Notes: generated by a model from the letters alone, not told the origin. A stretch of 40,139 bases of DNA from Rhizobiales bacterium Ga0077548 (GCA_001464215.1 LNEZ01000016.1:1-40139); one strand, 5' to 3'; positions 15,398 to 24,534 are shown, counted from the stretch's first letter. Numbers and translations: made by a program.

Positions 15398-16057
15398 ATG
15401 GGTCTCAAGCTTGTCCTCGGAAACAAGAACTACTCCTCCTGGTCGATGCGGCCGTGGCTCGCGCTCGCCGAACACGACATCGGGTTCGAGGAGGAGGTCA
15501 TCAACATCTACGATCCCGCCTCGAAGGCGAGGATTCTGCGATACTCTCCAGCCGGAAAAATGCCGATCCTGCTCGACGGCGAGAGCACGATCTGGGACTC
15601 GCTCGCAATTCTGGAGACGTTCGCGGATAAATTCCCGCAACTCGATCTGTGGCCGAAGGACCCCGCGGCCCGCGCGCTCGCACGTTCGATTTCAGCGGAG
15701 ATGCATTCGAGCTTCGTGCCGCTCCGGAAAGCCTTGCCGATGAATCTCAAGCGCAACATTGCGCCGCCGAAGGCCGGATTTGCCGAAGATGTGCAGGCGG
15801 ACATCAGACGGCTCTGCGACATCTTCCGCGACGCACGCACGCGCTTCGGGGCGAGGGGAGATTTCCTGTTCGGGGCATTCTCCGCCGCCGATTGTATGTT
15901 CGCGCCGGTCGCTACACGGCTTCGCACTTATGCGGTGAGGCTGGACGCCCCATGCGAAGACTATGTCGAGGCGATTCACAGCCTCTCTTCGTTCAAGCGC
16001 TGGAAGGACGCGGGGTTGAAGGAGCCGTGGGCGGTCGCGGAGTACGATACGCTTTAG
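15398..16057 (+). CDS. Glutathione S-transferase family protein
   Basis: A 219-residue cytoplasmic protein. The thioredoxin-fold N-domain begins [21 protein letters not shown]13/S14/S16 are candidates for the glutathione-activating residue. [10 protein letters not shown] supplies the cis-proline and [12 protein letters not shown] the glutathione-binding Ser region. The helical C-domain (about 90-210) has [22 protein letters not shown], the N-capping motif of GSTs. The [10 protein letters not shown] start is typical of a bacterial subfamily with unknown substrates. It begins right after the doxX terminator and shows no operon partner. Confidence 0.9.
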   Translation: MGLKLVLGNKNYSSWSMRPWLALAEHDIGFEEEVINIYDPASKARILRYSPAGKMPILLDGESTIWDSLAILETFADKFPQLDLWPKDPAARALARSISAEMHSSFVPLRKALPMNLKRNIAPPKAGFAEDVQADIRRLCDIFRDARTRFGARGDFLFGAFSAADCMFAPVATRLRTYAVRLDAPCEDYVEAIHSLSSFKRWKDAGLKEPWAVAEYDTL

Positions 16058-16121
16058 CCTGTCGCCCCGGCGGTTGCGTTCCTCGCGGGCGCACGGCACC
16101 TTGGCACCCAAGGAAACGCCC

Positions 16122-17729
16122 GTGACAAAAATCATAAGCAAGCTCGACGCCCATTCCGCCGACTTCAAAGCCAACGCGAACGCGATGGCTTCGCTCTGCG
16201 ACGCATTGAAAGCGCAGCGCGCAGAGGCGGCACTCGGCGGCAACGAGAAATCCCGTGCCCGGCACACTGCGCGCGGGAAGTTGCTTCCGCGCGAGCGCGT
16301 GCTCCGTCTTCTCGATCTCGGGGCGCCGTTTCTCGAGCTTTCGCCTCTTGCCGCGAACGGGATGTATGGCGAACTGATCCACGGTGCAGGCGTGATTACC
16401 GGTATAGGCCGCGTCTTGGGCCGCGAATGCGTGATCGTCGCGAACGACTCGACGATCAAAGGCGGCACCTATTACCCGATGACGGTGAAGAAGCATCTAC
16501 GCGCACAGGAAATCGCGCGCGAGAACCGCTTGCCGTGCATTTATTTGGTCGATAGCGGCGGCGCGAACCTGCCGCAATGGCCGGATGTGTTTCCGGACCG
16601 CGAACACTTCGGAAGGATTTTCTATAATCAGGCGACGCTGTCTTCGCTCGGCATTCCTCAAATTGCCAGCGTGATGGGCTCCTGCACCGCTGGCGGTGCG
16701 TATGTGCCTGCCATGTCGGATGAGACCGTGATCGTGCAGAACCAGGGCACGATCTTTCTCGGCGGGCCGCCACTCGTAAAGGCGGCGACCGGCGAGGTGG
16801 TGAGCGCGGAAGATCTCGGCGGCGGCGATGTCCATGCGCGCAAATCCGGCGTCGCCGATCATTTAGCTGCCGACGACGAACACGCGCTGAGAATAGTCCG
16901 AAACATCGTGTCGACTTTTCCGCGCGAAGCGGGCGCGGGGATCGAGTTACTCGATGCGGATGAGCCCGCGTTTGCCACCAGCGAACTCGACGGCATCATT
17001 CCGGTGGATAAGCGGAAACCGTTCGACGTGCGCGAGATCATCGCGCGGCTGGTGGACGGTTCGCACTTCGAGGAGTTCAAGGCGCTTTACGGCACGACGC
17101 TGGTCACAGGATTTGCGCATCTTTCCGGGATGCCGGTCGGGATTATCGCGAACAACGGCATTCTTTATTCGGAAAGCTCGCAGAAGGGCGCGCATTTCGT
17201 CGAGCTGTGCTACCAGCGGAAAATTCCTCTGCTGTTCTTGCAGAACATCACGGGCTTCATGGTAGGCCGCGAATATGAAAGCCGCGGTATCGCAAAAGAC
17301 GGTGCTAAACTCGTCACGGCCGTTTCCTGCGCGCAGGTGCCGAAGCTGACGCTGATCATCGGCGGCTCCTATGGCGCGGGAAATTACGGAATGTGCGGCC
17401 GTGCGTTTTCTCCGCGTTTTCTTTTCACGTGGCCGAATGCGCGTGTTTCCATCATGGGCGCGGAGCAGGCGGCGTCGGTGCTCGCCACCGTACGCCGCGA
17501 CAATTTAGAGGCCGAAGGCAAGCAATGGAGCGCGGAAGAGGAAGCCGCGTTCAAGGCGCCGATCATCCAGCAATATGAAGAGCAGGGCGATCCGTATTTC
17601 GCGACCGCGCGGCTCTGGGATGACGGGATCATTCAGCCTTCGGAAACACGGCGCGTGTTGTCGTTGGCGCTCGCGGCTGCGCTGAACGCACCGATCCCGG
17701 AAACCAAGTTCGGCGTGTTCCGGATGTGA
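16122..17729 (+). CDS. mccB: Methylcrotonyl-CoA carboxylase beta (carboxyltransferase) subunit
   Basis: A 535-residue carboxyltransferase that moves CO2 from carboxybiotin on the alpha subunit to 3-methylcrotonyl-CoA in leucine breakdown. The N-domain has [14 protein letters not shown] and the MCC-typical runs [19 protein letters not shown] and [19 protein letters not shown]; the second crotonase-like half has [13 protein letters not shown] and [18 protein letters not shown]. The start is GTG 16122, with AAGGAA 6 bases upstream; this gives the usual family length, whereas a TTG at 16074 would add 16 unlikely residues. The acyl-CoA dehydrogenase start overlaps or nearly abuts its stop. Geranyl-CoA carboxylase is a less likely alternative. 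The partner alpha subunit is 8 kb away. Confidence 0.92.
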   Translation: MTKIISKLDAHSADFKANANAMASLCDALKAQRAEAALGGNEKSRARHTARGKLLPRERVLRLLDLGAPFLELSPLAANGMYGELIHGAGVITGIGRVLGRECVIVANDSTIKGGTYYPMTVKKHLRAQEIARENRLPCIYLVDSGGANLPQWPDVFPDREHFGRIFYNQATLSSLGIPQIASVMGSCTAGGAYVPAMSDETVIVQNQGTIFLGGPPLVKAATGEVVSAEDLGGGDVHARKSGVADHLAADDEHALRIVRNIVSTFPREAGAGIELLDADEPAFATSELDGIIPVDKRKPFDVREIIARLVDGSHFEEFKALYGTTLVTGFAHLSGMPVGIIANNGILYSESSQKGAHFVELCYQRKIPLLFLQNITGFMVGREYESRGIAKDGAKLVTAVSCAQVPKLTLIIGGSYGAGNYGMCGRAFSPRFLFTWPNARVSIMGAEQAASVLATVRRDNLEAEGKQWSAEEEAAFKAPIIQQYEEQGDPYFATARLWDDGIIQPSETRRVLSLALAAALNAPIPETKFGVFRM

Positions 17730-17731
17730 CG

Positions 17732-18898
17732 ATGTTGGACAAGTCCGCCGCACCCACGCGTTCGATCTATTTCTCCGAAGAGCACGAACAGTTGCGCACG
17801 CAGGTGCGCCGTTTCGTCGAGAACGAAGTGAAGCCGCACGGGCTGAAATGGGAAGAGCAGGGCTTCGTCTCGCGCGACGTTCTGCAGAAGATGGGCGCGC
17901 TCGGCTTTCTCGGCATCCGCTATCCGTCCGAATATGGTGGCTCCGAAATGGATACGCTCGGCACGGTCGTGCTTGCGGAAGAATTAGGCCGCTCGACCTT
18001 CGGCGGCTTCGCGATCACGGTGCTCGTGCATACCGATATGGCGTCGGTGCATATCTTCAACGCCGGTTCGCAGGCGATGAAGGATCGACTGATGCCGGAT
18101 GTGATCGCCGGCAAGAAGATCGTTGCGGTCTGCGTGACGGAGCCGGGTGCAGGCTCGGACGTGAAAGGCATCCGTTCCACCGCGCGGCGCGAGGGTAACG
18201 AATACGTCATCAATGGCTCGAAGACGTTTATTACGAACGGCGTTCATGCCGATCTTTATTGTGTCGCGGTGAAGACCGATCCGAAAGCGCAGCCTTCGCA
18301 GAGCGTGTCGATGTTGCTCGTGGAAAAAGGCAACCCCGGCCTGAAAGTTGCGCGTCCGCTCGACAAGCACGGCTGGCGCTCGTCAGACACCGCCGAGCTT
18401 TCGTTCGAGAATTGCCGGGTGCCGGCCGAAAATATTCTAGGGACAGAAGGCCGCGGCTTCTACGCGATCATGAAGAACTTCCAGAACGAGCGCACGACCA
18501 TAGGCGCCATGTGCATCGGCGAGGCGTCGGCCGCGCTCGATCTCACGCTGGAGTGGGTGAAGCAACGCGAGGCCTTCGGTGCGCCGCTGTGGTCGAAGCA
18601 GGCGATCCGCCAGCGGTTGGCGGAACTCGCGGGCAAGGTCGAGGCGGGGAGGCAGCTCGTCTATCACGCGGCCTGGCTGGACGCGCAGGGTCACGACGCG
18701 ACCAAGGAAGTCTCGATGGTGAAGGCTTATTGCGGCGAGCTCGTCAACGAAGTCATGTACGACTGCGTGCAATTCCACGGCGGCCTGGGCTTCATGACTG
18801 AGAGCACAATCGAGCGCATGAGCCGCGACGCGCGTGTGCAGACGATCGGCGGCGGTGCGACCGAAGTGATGCTCGAAGAAGTCGCGAAGAGGATGTGA
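17732..18898 (+). CDS. Acyl-CoA dehydrogenase
   Basis: A 388-residue FAD-dependent acyl-CoA dehydrogenase. It shows [19 protein letters not shown] (133-151), SKTFITNGVHADLY, PLDKHGWRSSDT and QFHGGLGFMTES. The medium-chain catalytic Glu position is Gly (IGGGATEVMLEE), while a Glu is present in FQNERTTIGA (E253), the position used by isovaleryl- and long-chain enzymes, so it probably acts on a branched or long acyl-CoA. Its operon partner mccB suggests leucine or isoprenoid breakdown (compare citronellyl-CoA dehydrogenase), but the substrate is unproven. ATG 17732 was chosen; GTG 17726, which overlaps the mccB stop, is also in frame. Confidence 0.88.
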   Translation: MLDKSAAPTRSIYFSEEHEQLRTQVRRFVENEVKPHGLKWEEQGFVSRDVLQKMGALGFLGIRYPSEYGGSEMDTLGTVVLAEELGRSTFGGFAITVLVHTDMASVHIFNAGSQAMKDRLMPDVIAGKKIVAVCVTEPGAGSDVKGIRSTARREGNEYVINGSKTFITNGVHADLYCVAVKTDPKAQPSQSVSMLLVEKGNPGLKVARPLDKHGWRSSDTAELSFENCRVPAENILGTEGRGFYAIMKNFQNERTTIGAMCIGEASAALDLTLEWVKQREAFGAPLWSKQAIRQRLAELAGKVEAGRQLVYHAAWLDAQGHDATKEVSMVKAYCGELVNEVMYDCVQFHGGLGFMTESTIERMSRDARVQTIGGGATEVMLEEVAKRM

Positions 18899-18899
18899 G

Positions 18900-19830
18900 A
18901 TGTCTGTTCCTGACTATCAATCTTTAATGCTCCCGCTGCTTCGTTACGCCCGTGCGAAGGGTACAGAGACGCATATCGCGGCCTTGGTGGACGAGATAGC
19001 AAAAGAGTTTGCGTTGACTGAGGATGACTTAACCACCCAAATTCCAAGTGGTGGTCAGACGCTTCTAATGAACAGACTTCACTGGGCAAAAACTTACATG
19101 GGGCGTGCCGGGCTAATTGAGTCTACACGGCGCGGGTTTTTTAAAGTTACCTCGCGGGGCGAAGAGCTGCTTAGTCAGAGTATTGCGAGAATCGATAATG
19201 AAGTGCTTTCAAAATTTCCTGAATTTGTTCAATGGCGTACTCGTACGTCTCAGGAAAGTGGAGAGGTTTCCAAGAAGGCTAAGCAACTTCAGCGTGATGA
19301 AGACGATGAGAGTCCTGAAGATCGAATTCTAGCAGGCTTTAAGGAGATCAATGATGCGCTTTCTGCTGATTTATTAGATCGAATTCGAAGTGCGCCACCT
19401 GTTTTTTTTCGAACGGCTAATTGTCGATCTGCTAGTTGCAATGGGGTACGGCGGCGGAAGATCCGAGGCAGGGAAGGCGCTCGGCAGATCCGGGGATGGT
19501 GGCGTCGATGGCATAATTAATGAAGATGCCTTAGGGCTTGACGTGGTTTATGTACAAGCAAAGCGATTTGCTGCCGATAATGCAGTTTCCGCGAGTTCTG
19601 TCCGAGACTTTGTCGGCAGTTTAGAGGGATTTCGTGCGGGTAAAGGAGTTTTTGTTACTACCTCCTACTTTCCTCCTTCGGCGATCGAATTTACTGCACG
19701 AGTATCAAAACGCGTAGTTCTTATCGATGGAAAAGAGCTTGCTCGTCTGTTGATTAAGTACAAAGTTGGTGTTCGGACGAAAGATACTTATTCAATTGGT
19801 GCGTTGGATGAAGACTATTTTTCAGATTAG
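18900..19830 (+). pseudogene. mrr: Mrr-type restriction endonuclease, frameshifted at a T8 tract
   Basis: Two overlapping frames together make one Mrr-like protein of about 309 residues. The first frame (from ATG 18900) has the Mrr N-terminal winged-helix domain (PLLRYARAKGTETHIAALVD; SGGQTLLMNRLHWAKTYMGR). The second frame, to the stop at 19828-19830, has the catalytic domain with SGDGGVDGIINEDALGLDVV and the nuclease residues QAK in VYVQAKRF. The switch lies at eight consecutive T (19402-19409); with seven T the reading would continue ..PPVFFERLIVDLLVAMGYGG. As written, frame one ends at 19520 and loses the nuclease. The gene is AT-richer than its neighbours, starts one base after the dehydrogenase stop and overlaps the convergent gene by 3 bases. 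Confidence 0.85.
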
Positions 19831-20399
19831 TTCTTGTTCCCAAACACCTTCCACCTCGCTTCCACCTGCCGCTTAATTTCATCCGCGTTCGCGGGAATGA
19901 CGTCGTGATGCAGCGCAAGCTGCATGGTGTTGTCGTCCCTCGGCACGAACCATGCGCCCCAGCCGGGGCCGCGCATGATGATGCTGTCCTCATGCACGAC
20001 GCGGTCATAGAATAATTTCGAGACGAGAATTACCGTCACGCCTTGATAGAACTCGGCGCGGCGGCCGAAATTCGTATGAATGTCGATGGTATCGACGCCC
20101 TTGATTTCATTCCACGGCACGATGAAGTCTTCGCTCGTGACGCGGTATATGATCCCCTGCGGCAAGAGTTCGACCAGCGCCGAGTTCGGCTCCATCATCT
20201 TGTAGATGTCGTAGAAGCAGAATGCGAAGAACACCGCACCCGCCGCTGCAAAACCCCAGCGCTCCAGCGGACTATCTGCGAGCAGAACCACGACAACGGC
20301 GGCGACCGTGCCGAGCGCAAACACGATCATGCGTTTGCGGTGCAGTTTCTTGCGGCTCCAGATCAGCCGCTCGTTCACGTCGATATAAACGTCGCTCAC
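19827..20399 (-). CDS. Uncharacterised membrane protein with PH-like middle region
   Basis: A 190-residue protein I do not recognise as a named family. It has a short charged start (SDVYIDVNERLIWSRKKLHR), two closely spaced hydrophobic helices (about residues 23-40 and 47-65), then a beta-rich region (LVELLPQGIIYRVTSEDFIV, PWNEIKGVDTIDIHTNF) reminiscent of bacterial PH-like domains, and an amphipathic C-terminal helix (NADEIKRQVEARWKVFG). It is probably an inner-membrane protein with a cytoplasmic C-terminus. GTG 20399 has a GAGGAAG ribosome-binding site; an upstream ATG at 20453 lacks one. Confidence 0.65.
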   Translation of the reverse strand: MSDVYIDVNERLIWSRKKLHRKRMIVFALGTVAAVVVVLLADSPLERWGFAAAGAVFFAFCFYDIYKMMEPNSALVELLPQGIIYRVTSEDFIVPWNEIKGVDTIDIHTNFGRRAEFYQGVTVILVSKLFYDRVVHEDSIIMRGPGWGAWFVPRDDNTMQLALHHDVIPANADEIKRQVEARWKVFGNKN

Positions 20400-20486
20400 G
20401 GCTTGTTCGCTTCCTCGTGGCCGTAGCCCGCATGGTAGCGGATTCCGGTCCACGCAAAAGCGTGAACGGCGACAATTCGCGTGAGC

Positions 20487-20773
20487 CTAGGATTTCTTCC
20501 GCATAGCCCGCTTCAGCACGCGCTCGTCGTTTCTCTTGATGCCGCGCGTGTTGAAGGCGGGCGGGTCGCTTGCCGGGAACGACTCGTCGTTGATCTCGTC
20601 GAGTTCGTCCCATTCAAGCGGCACGTCGCGCACCCAAGTCGGCTTTAGCCGACTTGGGCATACAATATTACAAGCTCGGATAAATCCGAGCTTGTTGCGT
20701 CTTTCCCCGCGACACGCACGGGCTGCACGCCTTTTTCGCCGCGTCCGCCCTTAAAGGCTGCTGCGCGGGTCAT
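20487..20773 (-). pseudogene. Small gene apparently interrupted by a palindromic element
   Basis: Reading leftward from ATG 20773, the frame gives MTRAAAFKGGRGEKGVQPVR then VAGKDA, and then runs into a repeat that brings a stop at 20645-20647. Beyond the repeat another frame gives RDVPLEWDELDEINDESFPA then SDPPAFNTRGIKRNDERVLK and RAMRKKS, ending at the TAG at 20487-20489. DESFPASDPPA is a motif I recognise from small bacterial proteins of unknown function. Removing the 65 bases 20631-20695 joins the parts in frame (GKDA-RDVPLEW) as a protein of about 73 residues. The join is my inference; either half could instead be independent. An AGAGG site precedes the ATG. Confidence 0.55.
20631..20695. 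repeat. Bipartite element: two adjacent perfect 12-bp palindromes
   Basis: Palindrome one: CCCAAGTCGGCT (20633-20644), TT, AGCCGACTTGGG (20647-20658). Palindrome two: ACAAGCTCGGAT (20670-20681), AA, ATCCGAGCTTGT (20684-20695). Eleven bases separate them. Both arms are exact, and both have two-base centres and the same size, like a REP/RIME-type intergenic mosaic element. It can fold into two near-perfect hairpins. It sits inside what reads as one small gene on the minus strand. Confidence 0.75.
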
Positions 20774-20942
20774 TCGGCCTCTGGTCGTGCTTGTCGCGGG
20801 AGCTCACTGCAATCACCGACGAGTCGGCTGTCGCCATCTGCTCGTCATCGCCGATCACGCGGAGCAAGTCTTCGCGCTCGGCACGGCGCAGCGCGCGGCG
20901 GCGCTCCGCAGAAGCCCGGTCCATTCGATTCAAATTCGACAT
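20751..20942 (-). CDS. Small charged protein of unknown function
   Basis: A 63-residue protein beginning MSNLNRMDRASAERRRALRR. ATG 20942 is backed by an AGGAG ribosome-binding site with 7-8-base spacing, which is the main reason to accept it. It is Arg/Glu/Asp-rich, with an N-terminal amphipathic helix (ASAERRRALRRAEREDLLRV) and no membrane segment or cysteine. Its 3' end overlaps the ATG of the interrupted small gene by 23 bases, so the two probably belong to one transcript. No function can be assigned. Confidence 0.5.
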   Translation of the reverse strand: MSNLNRMDRASAERRRALRRAEREDLLRVIGDDEQMATADSSVIAVSSRDKHDQRPNDPRSSL

Positions 20943-20988
20943 GAGCGGTCTCCTGATTATTTGGCCCATAACGCCGAAGGCGGGGCAG

Positions 20989-21018
20989 GCGTTCCAAAGA
21001 AAAGCGTTCCAAAGAAAA
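20989..21018. repeat. Perfect tandem duplication of a 15-bp unit
   Basis: GCGTTCCAAAGAAAA occurs twice back to back (20989-21003 and 21004-21018), between the small charged gene and the DUF3597 terminator. It looks like a simple slippage duplication; its right end enters the A-rich base of the terminator stem. Confidence 0.85.
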
Positions 21019-21046
21019 ACGGCCCCTTCGAGAAAGGGGCCGTTTT
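21016..21046 (-). terminator. Rho-independent terminator of the DUF3597 gene
   Basis: AAAACGGCCCCTT (21016-21028) pairs perfectly with AAGGGGCCGTTTT (21034-21046) around a 5-base loop. In the leftward direction it lies 18 bases after the DUF3597 stop and runs into T-rich sequence. It is nearly symmetric and could act both ways. Confidence 0.88.
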
Positions 21047-21064
21047 CGTAATCGGATTAAAAAA

Positions 21065-21415
21065 TCAGGCGGTTTTGATATCCTTCGGGATCTTGCCGCC
21101 GGCGCTGGCGACCTTGGTCATCACCTGCTGATGCAGCCAGATGTTCATCGGCGCGGTGTCGTTCACGTTGCCGGTGTAGCCGAGTTCCTTTGCGAGCTTC
21201 TGACGGGAGCCCAGGCTGGTGTCGAGCTTAAGCAGCGTCATCAGATCGACGATCGAGACGCGCCAGTTCGACGGGCGGCCGCTGTCTTTCGCTAGCTTCT
21301 CCATCATCGCTTCGACGTCCACCATCGGCAGCGGGCTCGAACTCGCCGGTGTGCCGTCGGCCTTCACTTCGCTCTTGCCGAAGATCGCGCCCATGATGCT
21401 TCCGAAAATGCTCAT
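21065..21415 (-). CDS. DUF3597 family protein
   Basis: A 116-residue soluble protein that matches DUF3597: the short start MSIFGSIMGAIFGKSE, a low-complexity linker (GTPASSSPLP), and a conserved helical domain (DVEAMMEKLAKDSGRPSNWR, SIVDLMTLLKLDTSLGSRQK, LAKELGYTGNVNDTAPMNIW). The family is known from a structure of an all-helical LysM-like domain but has no established role. GGGAGACC upstream of ATG 21415 can serve as ribosome-binding site. It is monocistronic, with its own terminator. Confidence 0.92.
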   Translation of the reverse strand: MSIFGSIMGAIFGKSEVKADGTPASSSPLPMVDVEAMMEKLAKDSGRPSNWRVSIVDLMTLLKLDTSLGSRQKLAKELGYTGNVNDTAPMNIWLHQQVMTKVASAGGKIPKDIKTA

Positions 21416-21529
21416 ACTGGTCTCCCTCTTTTACTCGCTTGCCCTTGCGATGGGCCTTGGAGGGCAAGTTTGCTGTTAAATCCGCTCCGGCGGCAAGCAA
21501 AAAGGGAACAAACGGTTGCCGTGCGCGTT

Positions 21530-21757
21530 ATGCCACCGATGACCTATCGCGTGCTTTCCACCGACCTGAAAACCGTCACCTCCGAGGCCTTCACCGCCGC
21601 GGCGAGCGAGAGCCGGGTGTTTTCCGCACTCTGCGAAGCGCTTTCATGGGCCGCGCGTCCGCAGGGCGGAAATTTTTCGGTCGTTGTCGTGGAAGAGTTA
21701 CAAGGGCGTCCGCTGTCCTTGCGGTCGCCGGAAGAAGCCGCGCGAAGCGTCGCCTGA
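21530..21757 (+). CDS. Small hypothetical protein
   Basis: A 75-residue protein starting MPPMTYRVLSTDLKTVTSEA and continuing with FTAAASESRVFSALCEALSW and a strand-like GGNFSVVVVEEL. The alternation of helix and strand looks protein-like, but I do not recognise a family. ATG 21530 or 21539 could be the start; neither has a strong ribosome-binding site. It precedes the DUF2171 gene by 74 bases in the same direction. Confidence 0.45.
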   Translation: MPPMTYRVLSTDLKTVTSEAFTAAASESRVFSALCEALSWAARPQGGNFSVVVVEELQGRPLSLRSPEEAARSVA

Positions 21758-21831
21758 TTTTTTCCGAACTCCTTGCAGCCCCCGGCGTTCTCCCCACAGG
21801 AGGGCGCCAATTTTTATGCAAGGAGAAGACA

Positions 21832-22059
21832 ATGGCGATCAAAGAAAAAATTACCGAACACATGGAAGTGCTCGGCTCCGACGGCAAGCACGTCGGAACG
21901 GTCGACCATCTGGAGGGCGTGAACCAGATCAAGCTCACGAAGAACGACCCTGCTTCAAAGGGCACGCATCACTTTATTCCGGTCGATTGGGTCGATCATG
22001 TCGATGAGAAAGTGCATCTGACAAAAACGAGTTCGGAAGCGATGCAGCAGTGGGTGTAG
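21832..22059 (+). CDS. DUF2171 family protein
   Basis: A 75-residue protein with the family pattern EHMEVLGSDGKHVGTVDHLE then IKLTKNDPASKGTHHFIPVD and WVDHVDEKVHLTKTSSEAMQ. It resembles a single PRC-barrel-like beta unit; related short proteins are often stress-induced in Proteobacteria, but no biochemical role is fixed. AAGGAGAAG directly upstream of ATG 21832 is an excellent ribosome-binding site, suggesting high expression. A strong terminator follows. Confidence 0.92.
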   Translation: MAIKEKITEHMEVLGSDGKHVGTVDHLEGVNQIKLTKNDPASKGTHHFIPVDWVDHVDEKVHLTKTSSEAMQQWV

Positions 22060-22090
22060 CGACTGCGCCGCTCTCACGAGACTGCAAAAA

Positions 22091-22120
22091 AGAAGCCCGG
22101 CTGGGGGAAGCCGGGCTTCT
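22091..22120 (+). terminator. Rho-independent terminator after DUF2171
   Basis: A perfect 12-bp stem AGAAGCCCGGCT (22091-22102) / AGCCGGGCTTCT (22109-22120) with a 6-base loop, 31 bases past the stop. It is flanked by an A run on the left and a short TTTT at 22124-22127, so it may also end transcripts from the right. Confidence 0.85.
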
Positions 22121-22201
22121 GCATTTTCCGGAATGCGCGAGGGGGAAACGCCATTCCGGGCGGGTAAGGTCAATCTAGCCCGATAGCCGGGGCTCTACTC
22201 T

Positions 22202-22399
22202 TCAACTGGTCGTGAGCCGGCGCCATTCGCCGCGCACGCGGTCGGAAAACTGGTTCCAGTTCTGGGAAACGATGTCCCAGTTCACCATCTGGCGGGTGGT
22301 GGTGGCTTCGACGCCAACGACGGCCGCGCGGTTATCGACCACATAGGCCGTAAGTATCGTCAGCGCAGCGCCGACAATGATCCCAAGAAGAAAACGCAT
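22202..22399 (-). CDS. Small single-pass membrane protein
   Basis: A 65-residue protein. The start MRFLLGIIVGAALTILTAYV is an uncleaved N-terminal membrane helix; the remainder (TTTRQMVNWDIVSQNWNQFS, DRVRGEWRRLTTS) is a polar amphipathic helix that would lie in the periplasm or along the membrane. GGGAGG upstream of ATG 22399 is a good ribosome-binding site. I do not recognise a named family. It is divergent from kup. Confidence 0.7.
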   Translation of the reverse strand: MRFLLGIIVGAALTILTAYVVDNRAAVVGVEATTTRQMVNWDIVSQNWNQFSDRVRGEWRRLTTS

Positions 22400-22588
22400 A
22401 TTCGGAACCTCCCGTTCTGTCCGGCAGATAACCCCTGGCTCCGGCCGAAAGTTCCCTTGCTTGCCGCGACGTAAAGGCCATGCAAAACGGGATCAATTCC
22501 ATGCTAAAAATGCATAGGCCTGCCGGGGCTGCTTGGTGTTAGAAGCCCGGCCCGTTTCGGCTATTGCGGCGCGAAAGCGATTTTCCCC

Positions 22589-24529
22589 ATGTCACTGACC
22601 AATCCAGACGCGGTTCCTGCGGCGGCTCCGGCGCAGCCAAATGGCTCCAGTACCCCGGCGACCAAGGCTGGATTCATCGGTCTTGTCATCGGCTCCATCG
22701 GCGTTGTGTACGGGGACATTGGCACCAGCCCGCTTTACGCATTCCGTGAAGCGGTTGCCGCTGCCACCGGCACCCACGACGGCGTCGCGGCAATTCCCCA
22801 AAGCATTGTGCTTGGACTTTTGTCGCTGATTATTTGGGCGCTCTTGTTCGTCGTCACCGTCAAGTACGTGATCTTCCTATTGCGCGCGGACAACGGCGGG
22901 GAAGGCGGCACGCTCGCTTTGATGGCGCTCGCGCAGCGCGCGCTCGGCCGCTCAAGTACCACCATCCTTATATTCGGCCTCCTCGGCTCGGCGTTGTTTT
23001 ACGGCGACGCGATGATCACGCCGGCGCTATCCGTGTTGTCGGCGGTCGAAGGTTTGAAAATCGTGACACCGCGTCTGGAGCCGTTTGTCGTTCCGCTGAC
23101 GCTCATCATTCTGATCGTTCTGTTCATGGTGCAGTTTCGCGGCACGCACAGCGTGTCGAAACTGTTCGGGCCGATCACGACGGTCTGGTTTATTGCGATG
23201 GCGATCGGTGGGCTCATTCACATCGCCGACAATCCGATCGTACTCGCATCGTTCAGCCCGCATTACGGCATTGCTTTTCTGCTGAACCACGGCTGGCTGG
23301 GGTTAATCACGCTCGGGGCCGTCGTGCTTGTGGTGACGGGTGCGGAAGCGCTTTACGCAGATCTCGGTCATTTCGGACGCAGGCCGATTCAAGCCGCGTG
23401 GCTATGGCTGGTGTTGCCCGCGCTGCTCCTGAACTATCTCGGGCAAGGCGCGCTCGTGCTTTCCGATCCCAAGACGATCACCAATCCATTTTATTTGCTC
23501 TACCCGCAGTGGGCGCTGCTGCCCATGGTTTTTCTCGCGACCTGCGCGACCGTGATTGCGAGCCAGGCTGTGATCACGGGCGCATATTCACTCGCGCAGC
23601 AGGCGATTCAGCTCGGATTGTTGCCCCGCTTCGAAGTACGGCACACGTCCGCCGAACATTACGGCCAGATTTATGTGTCGCGCGTAAACTGGTTCCTGCT
23701 GATCGGTGTCGTGCTGCTCGTCGGCATCTTCCGCTCTTCGAGCAACCTCGCAACCGCCTATGGCATTGCGGTTACCGGCACGATGATGATGACGACGCTC
23801 ATGGCTTACGTGGTCGTGCGCAACATCTGGAAATGGAGCCAGTTCGCTTCGCTTTCGCTGCTCGTGCCGCTGCTCATTATCGACATCGCTTTCTTCGGTT
23901 CGAACCTGCTCAAATTCCATGACGGCGGCTGGGCGCCGATGTCGATCGCAGTCTTCATCATGTTGATTACGCTGACCTGGCGGCGCGGCTCGCGGCAGCT
24001 CTTCGAGAAAACCCGCCGGCAGGAAGTGCCGCTCGAGGCGCTCGTCAAGAATCTCGACAAGAAAGACATTCATCGCGTCAGCGGCACGGCCGTGTTCCTG
24101 ACCAGCGACCCCGAGAATACGCCGACTGCGCTTTTGCACAGCCTGAAGCACTACAAAGTGCTGCACGAGCATAACGTGATTTTGACCGTGATCACCGCCG
24201 ATACCCCGCGCGTCAATCCCGAGGAGCGGGTGGAGCTTGAGGCGGTGAGCAAGACCTTCTCGCGCGTGCGCCTGCGTTACGGCTTCATGGAAAGCCCGAA
24301 TATTCCGAAGGCACTGGCAATCGCGCGTAAGCTAGGCTGGACCTTCGATATCATGTCGACCTCATTTTTCCTGTCCCGGCGCACGCTGAAACCGGCCAAG
24401 AACTCATTGATGCCCCATTGGCAAGACAAGCTTTTCATCTCGCTCGCCCGTAGTTCGGACGACGCGACCAGCTACTTCCAGATCCCTTCCGAGCGGGTGG
24501 TGGAAGTGGGAACCCAGGTCGCGATCTGA
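22589..24529 (+). CDS. kup: Potassium uptake protein Kup
   Basis: A 646-residue K+:H+ symporter of the inner membrane. It begins with a low-complexity tail (about 27 residues), then the family signature [18 protein letters not shown], and about twelve transmembrane helices to residue 470, including [53 protein letters not shown] and [21 protein letters not shown] cytoplasmic C-domain follows (about 475-646). The length is close to E. coli Kup (622). The 147-base leader has a GC-rich imperfect hairpin near 22520-22553 but no recognised riboswitch. Confidence 0.96.
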   Translation: MSLTNPDAVPAAAPAQPNGSSTPATKAGFIGLVIGSIGVVYGDIGTSPLYAFREAVAAATGTHDGVAAIPQSIVLGLLSLIIWALLFVVTVKYVIFLLRADNGGEGGTLALMALAQRALGRSSTTILIFGLLGSALFYGDAMITPALSVLSAVEGLKIVTPRLEPFVVPLTLIILIVLFMVQFRGTHSVSKLFGPITTVWFIAMAIGGLIHIADNPIVLASFSPHYGIAFLLNHGWLGLITLGAVVLVVTGAEALYADLGHFGRRPIQAAWLWLVLPALLLNYLGQGALVLSDPKTITNPFYLLYPQWALLPMVFLATCATVIASQAVITGAYSLAQQAIQLGLLPRFEVRHTSAEHYGQIYVSRVNWFLLIGVVLLVGIFRSSSNLATAYGIAVTGTMMMTTLMAYVVVRNIWKWSQFASLSLLVPLLIIDIAFFGSNLLKFHDGGWAPMSIAVFIMLITLTWRRGSRQLFEKTRRQEVPLEALVKNLDKKDIHRVSGTAVFLTSDPENTPTALLHSLKHYKVLHEHNVILTVITADTPRVNPEERVELEAVSKTFSRVRLRYGFMESPNIPKALAIARKLGWTFDIMSTSFFLSRRTLKPAKNSLMPHWQDKLFISLARSSDDATSYFQIPSERVVEVGTQVAI

Positions 24530-24534
24530 TCCCG

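Noticed and set aside
19402..19409. Programmed -1 ribosomal frameshift in mrr
   Set aside because: Restoring the protein needs a +1 (or -2) shift, not -1, so a classic slippery heptamer does not fit; a lost T or transcription slippage does.
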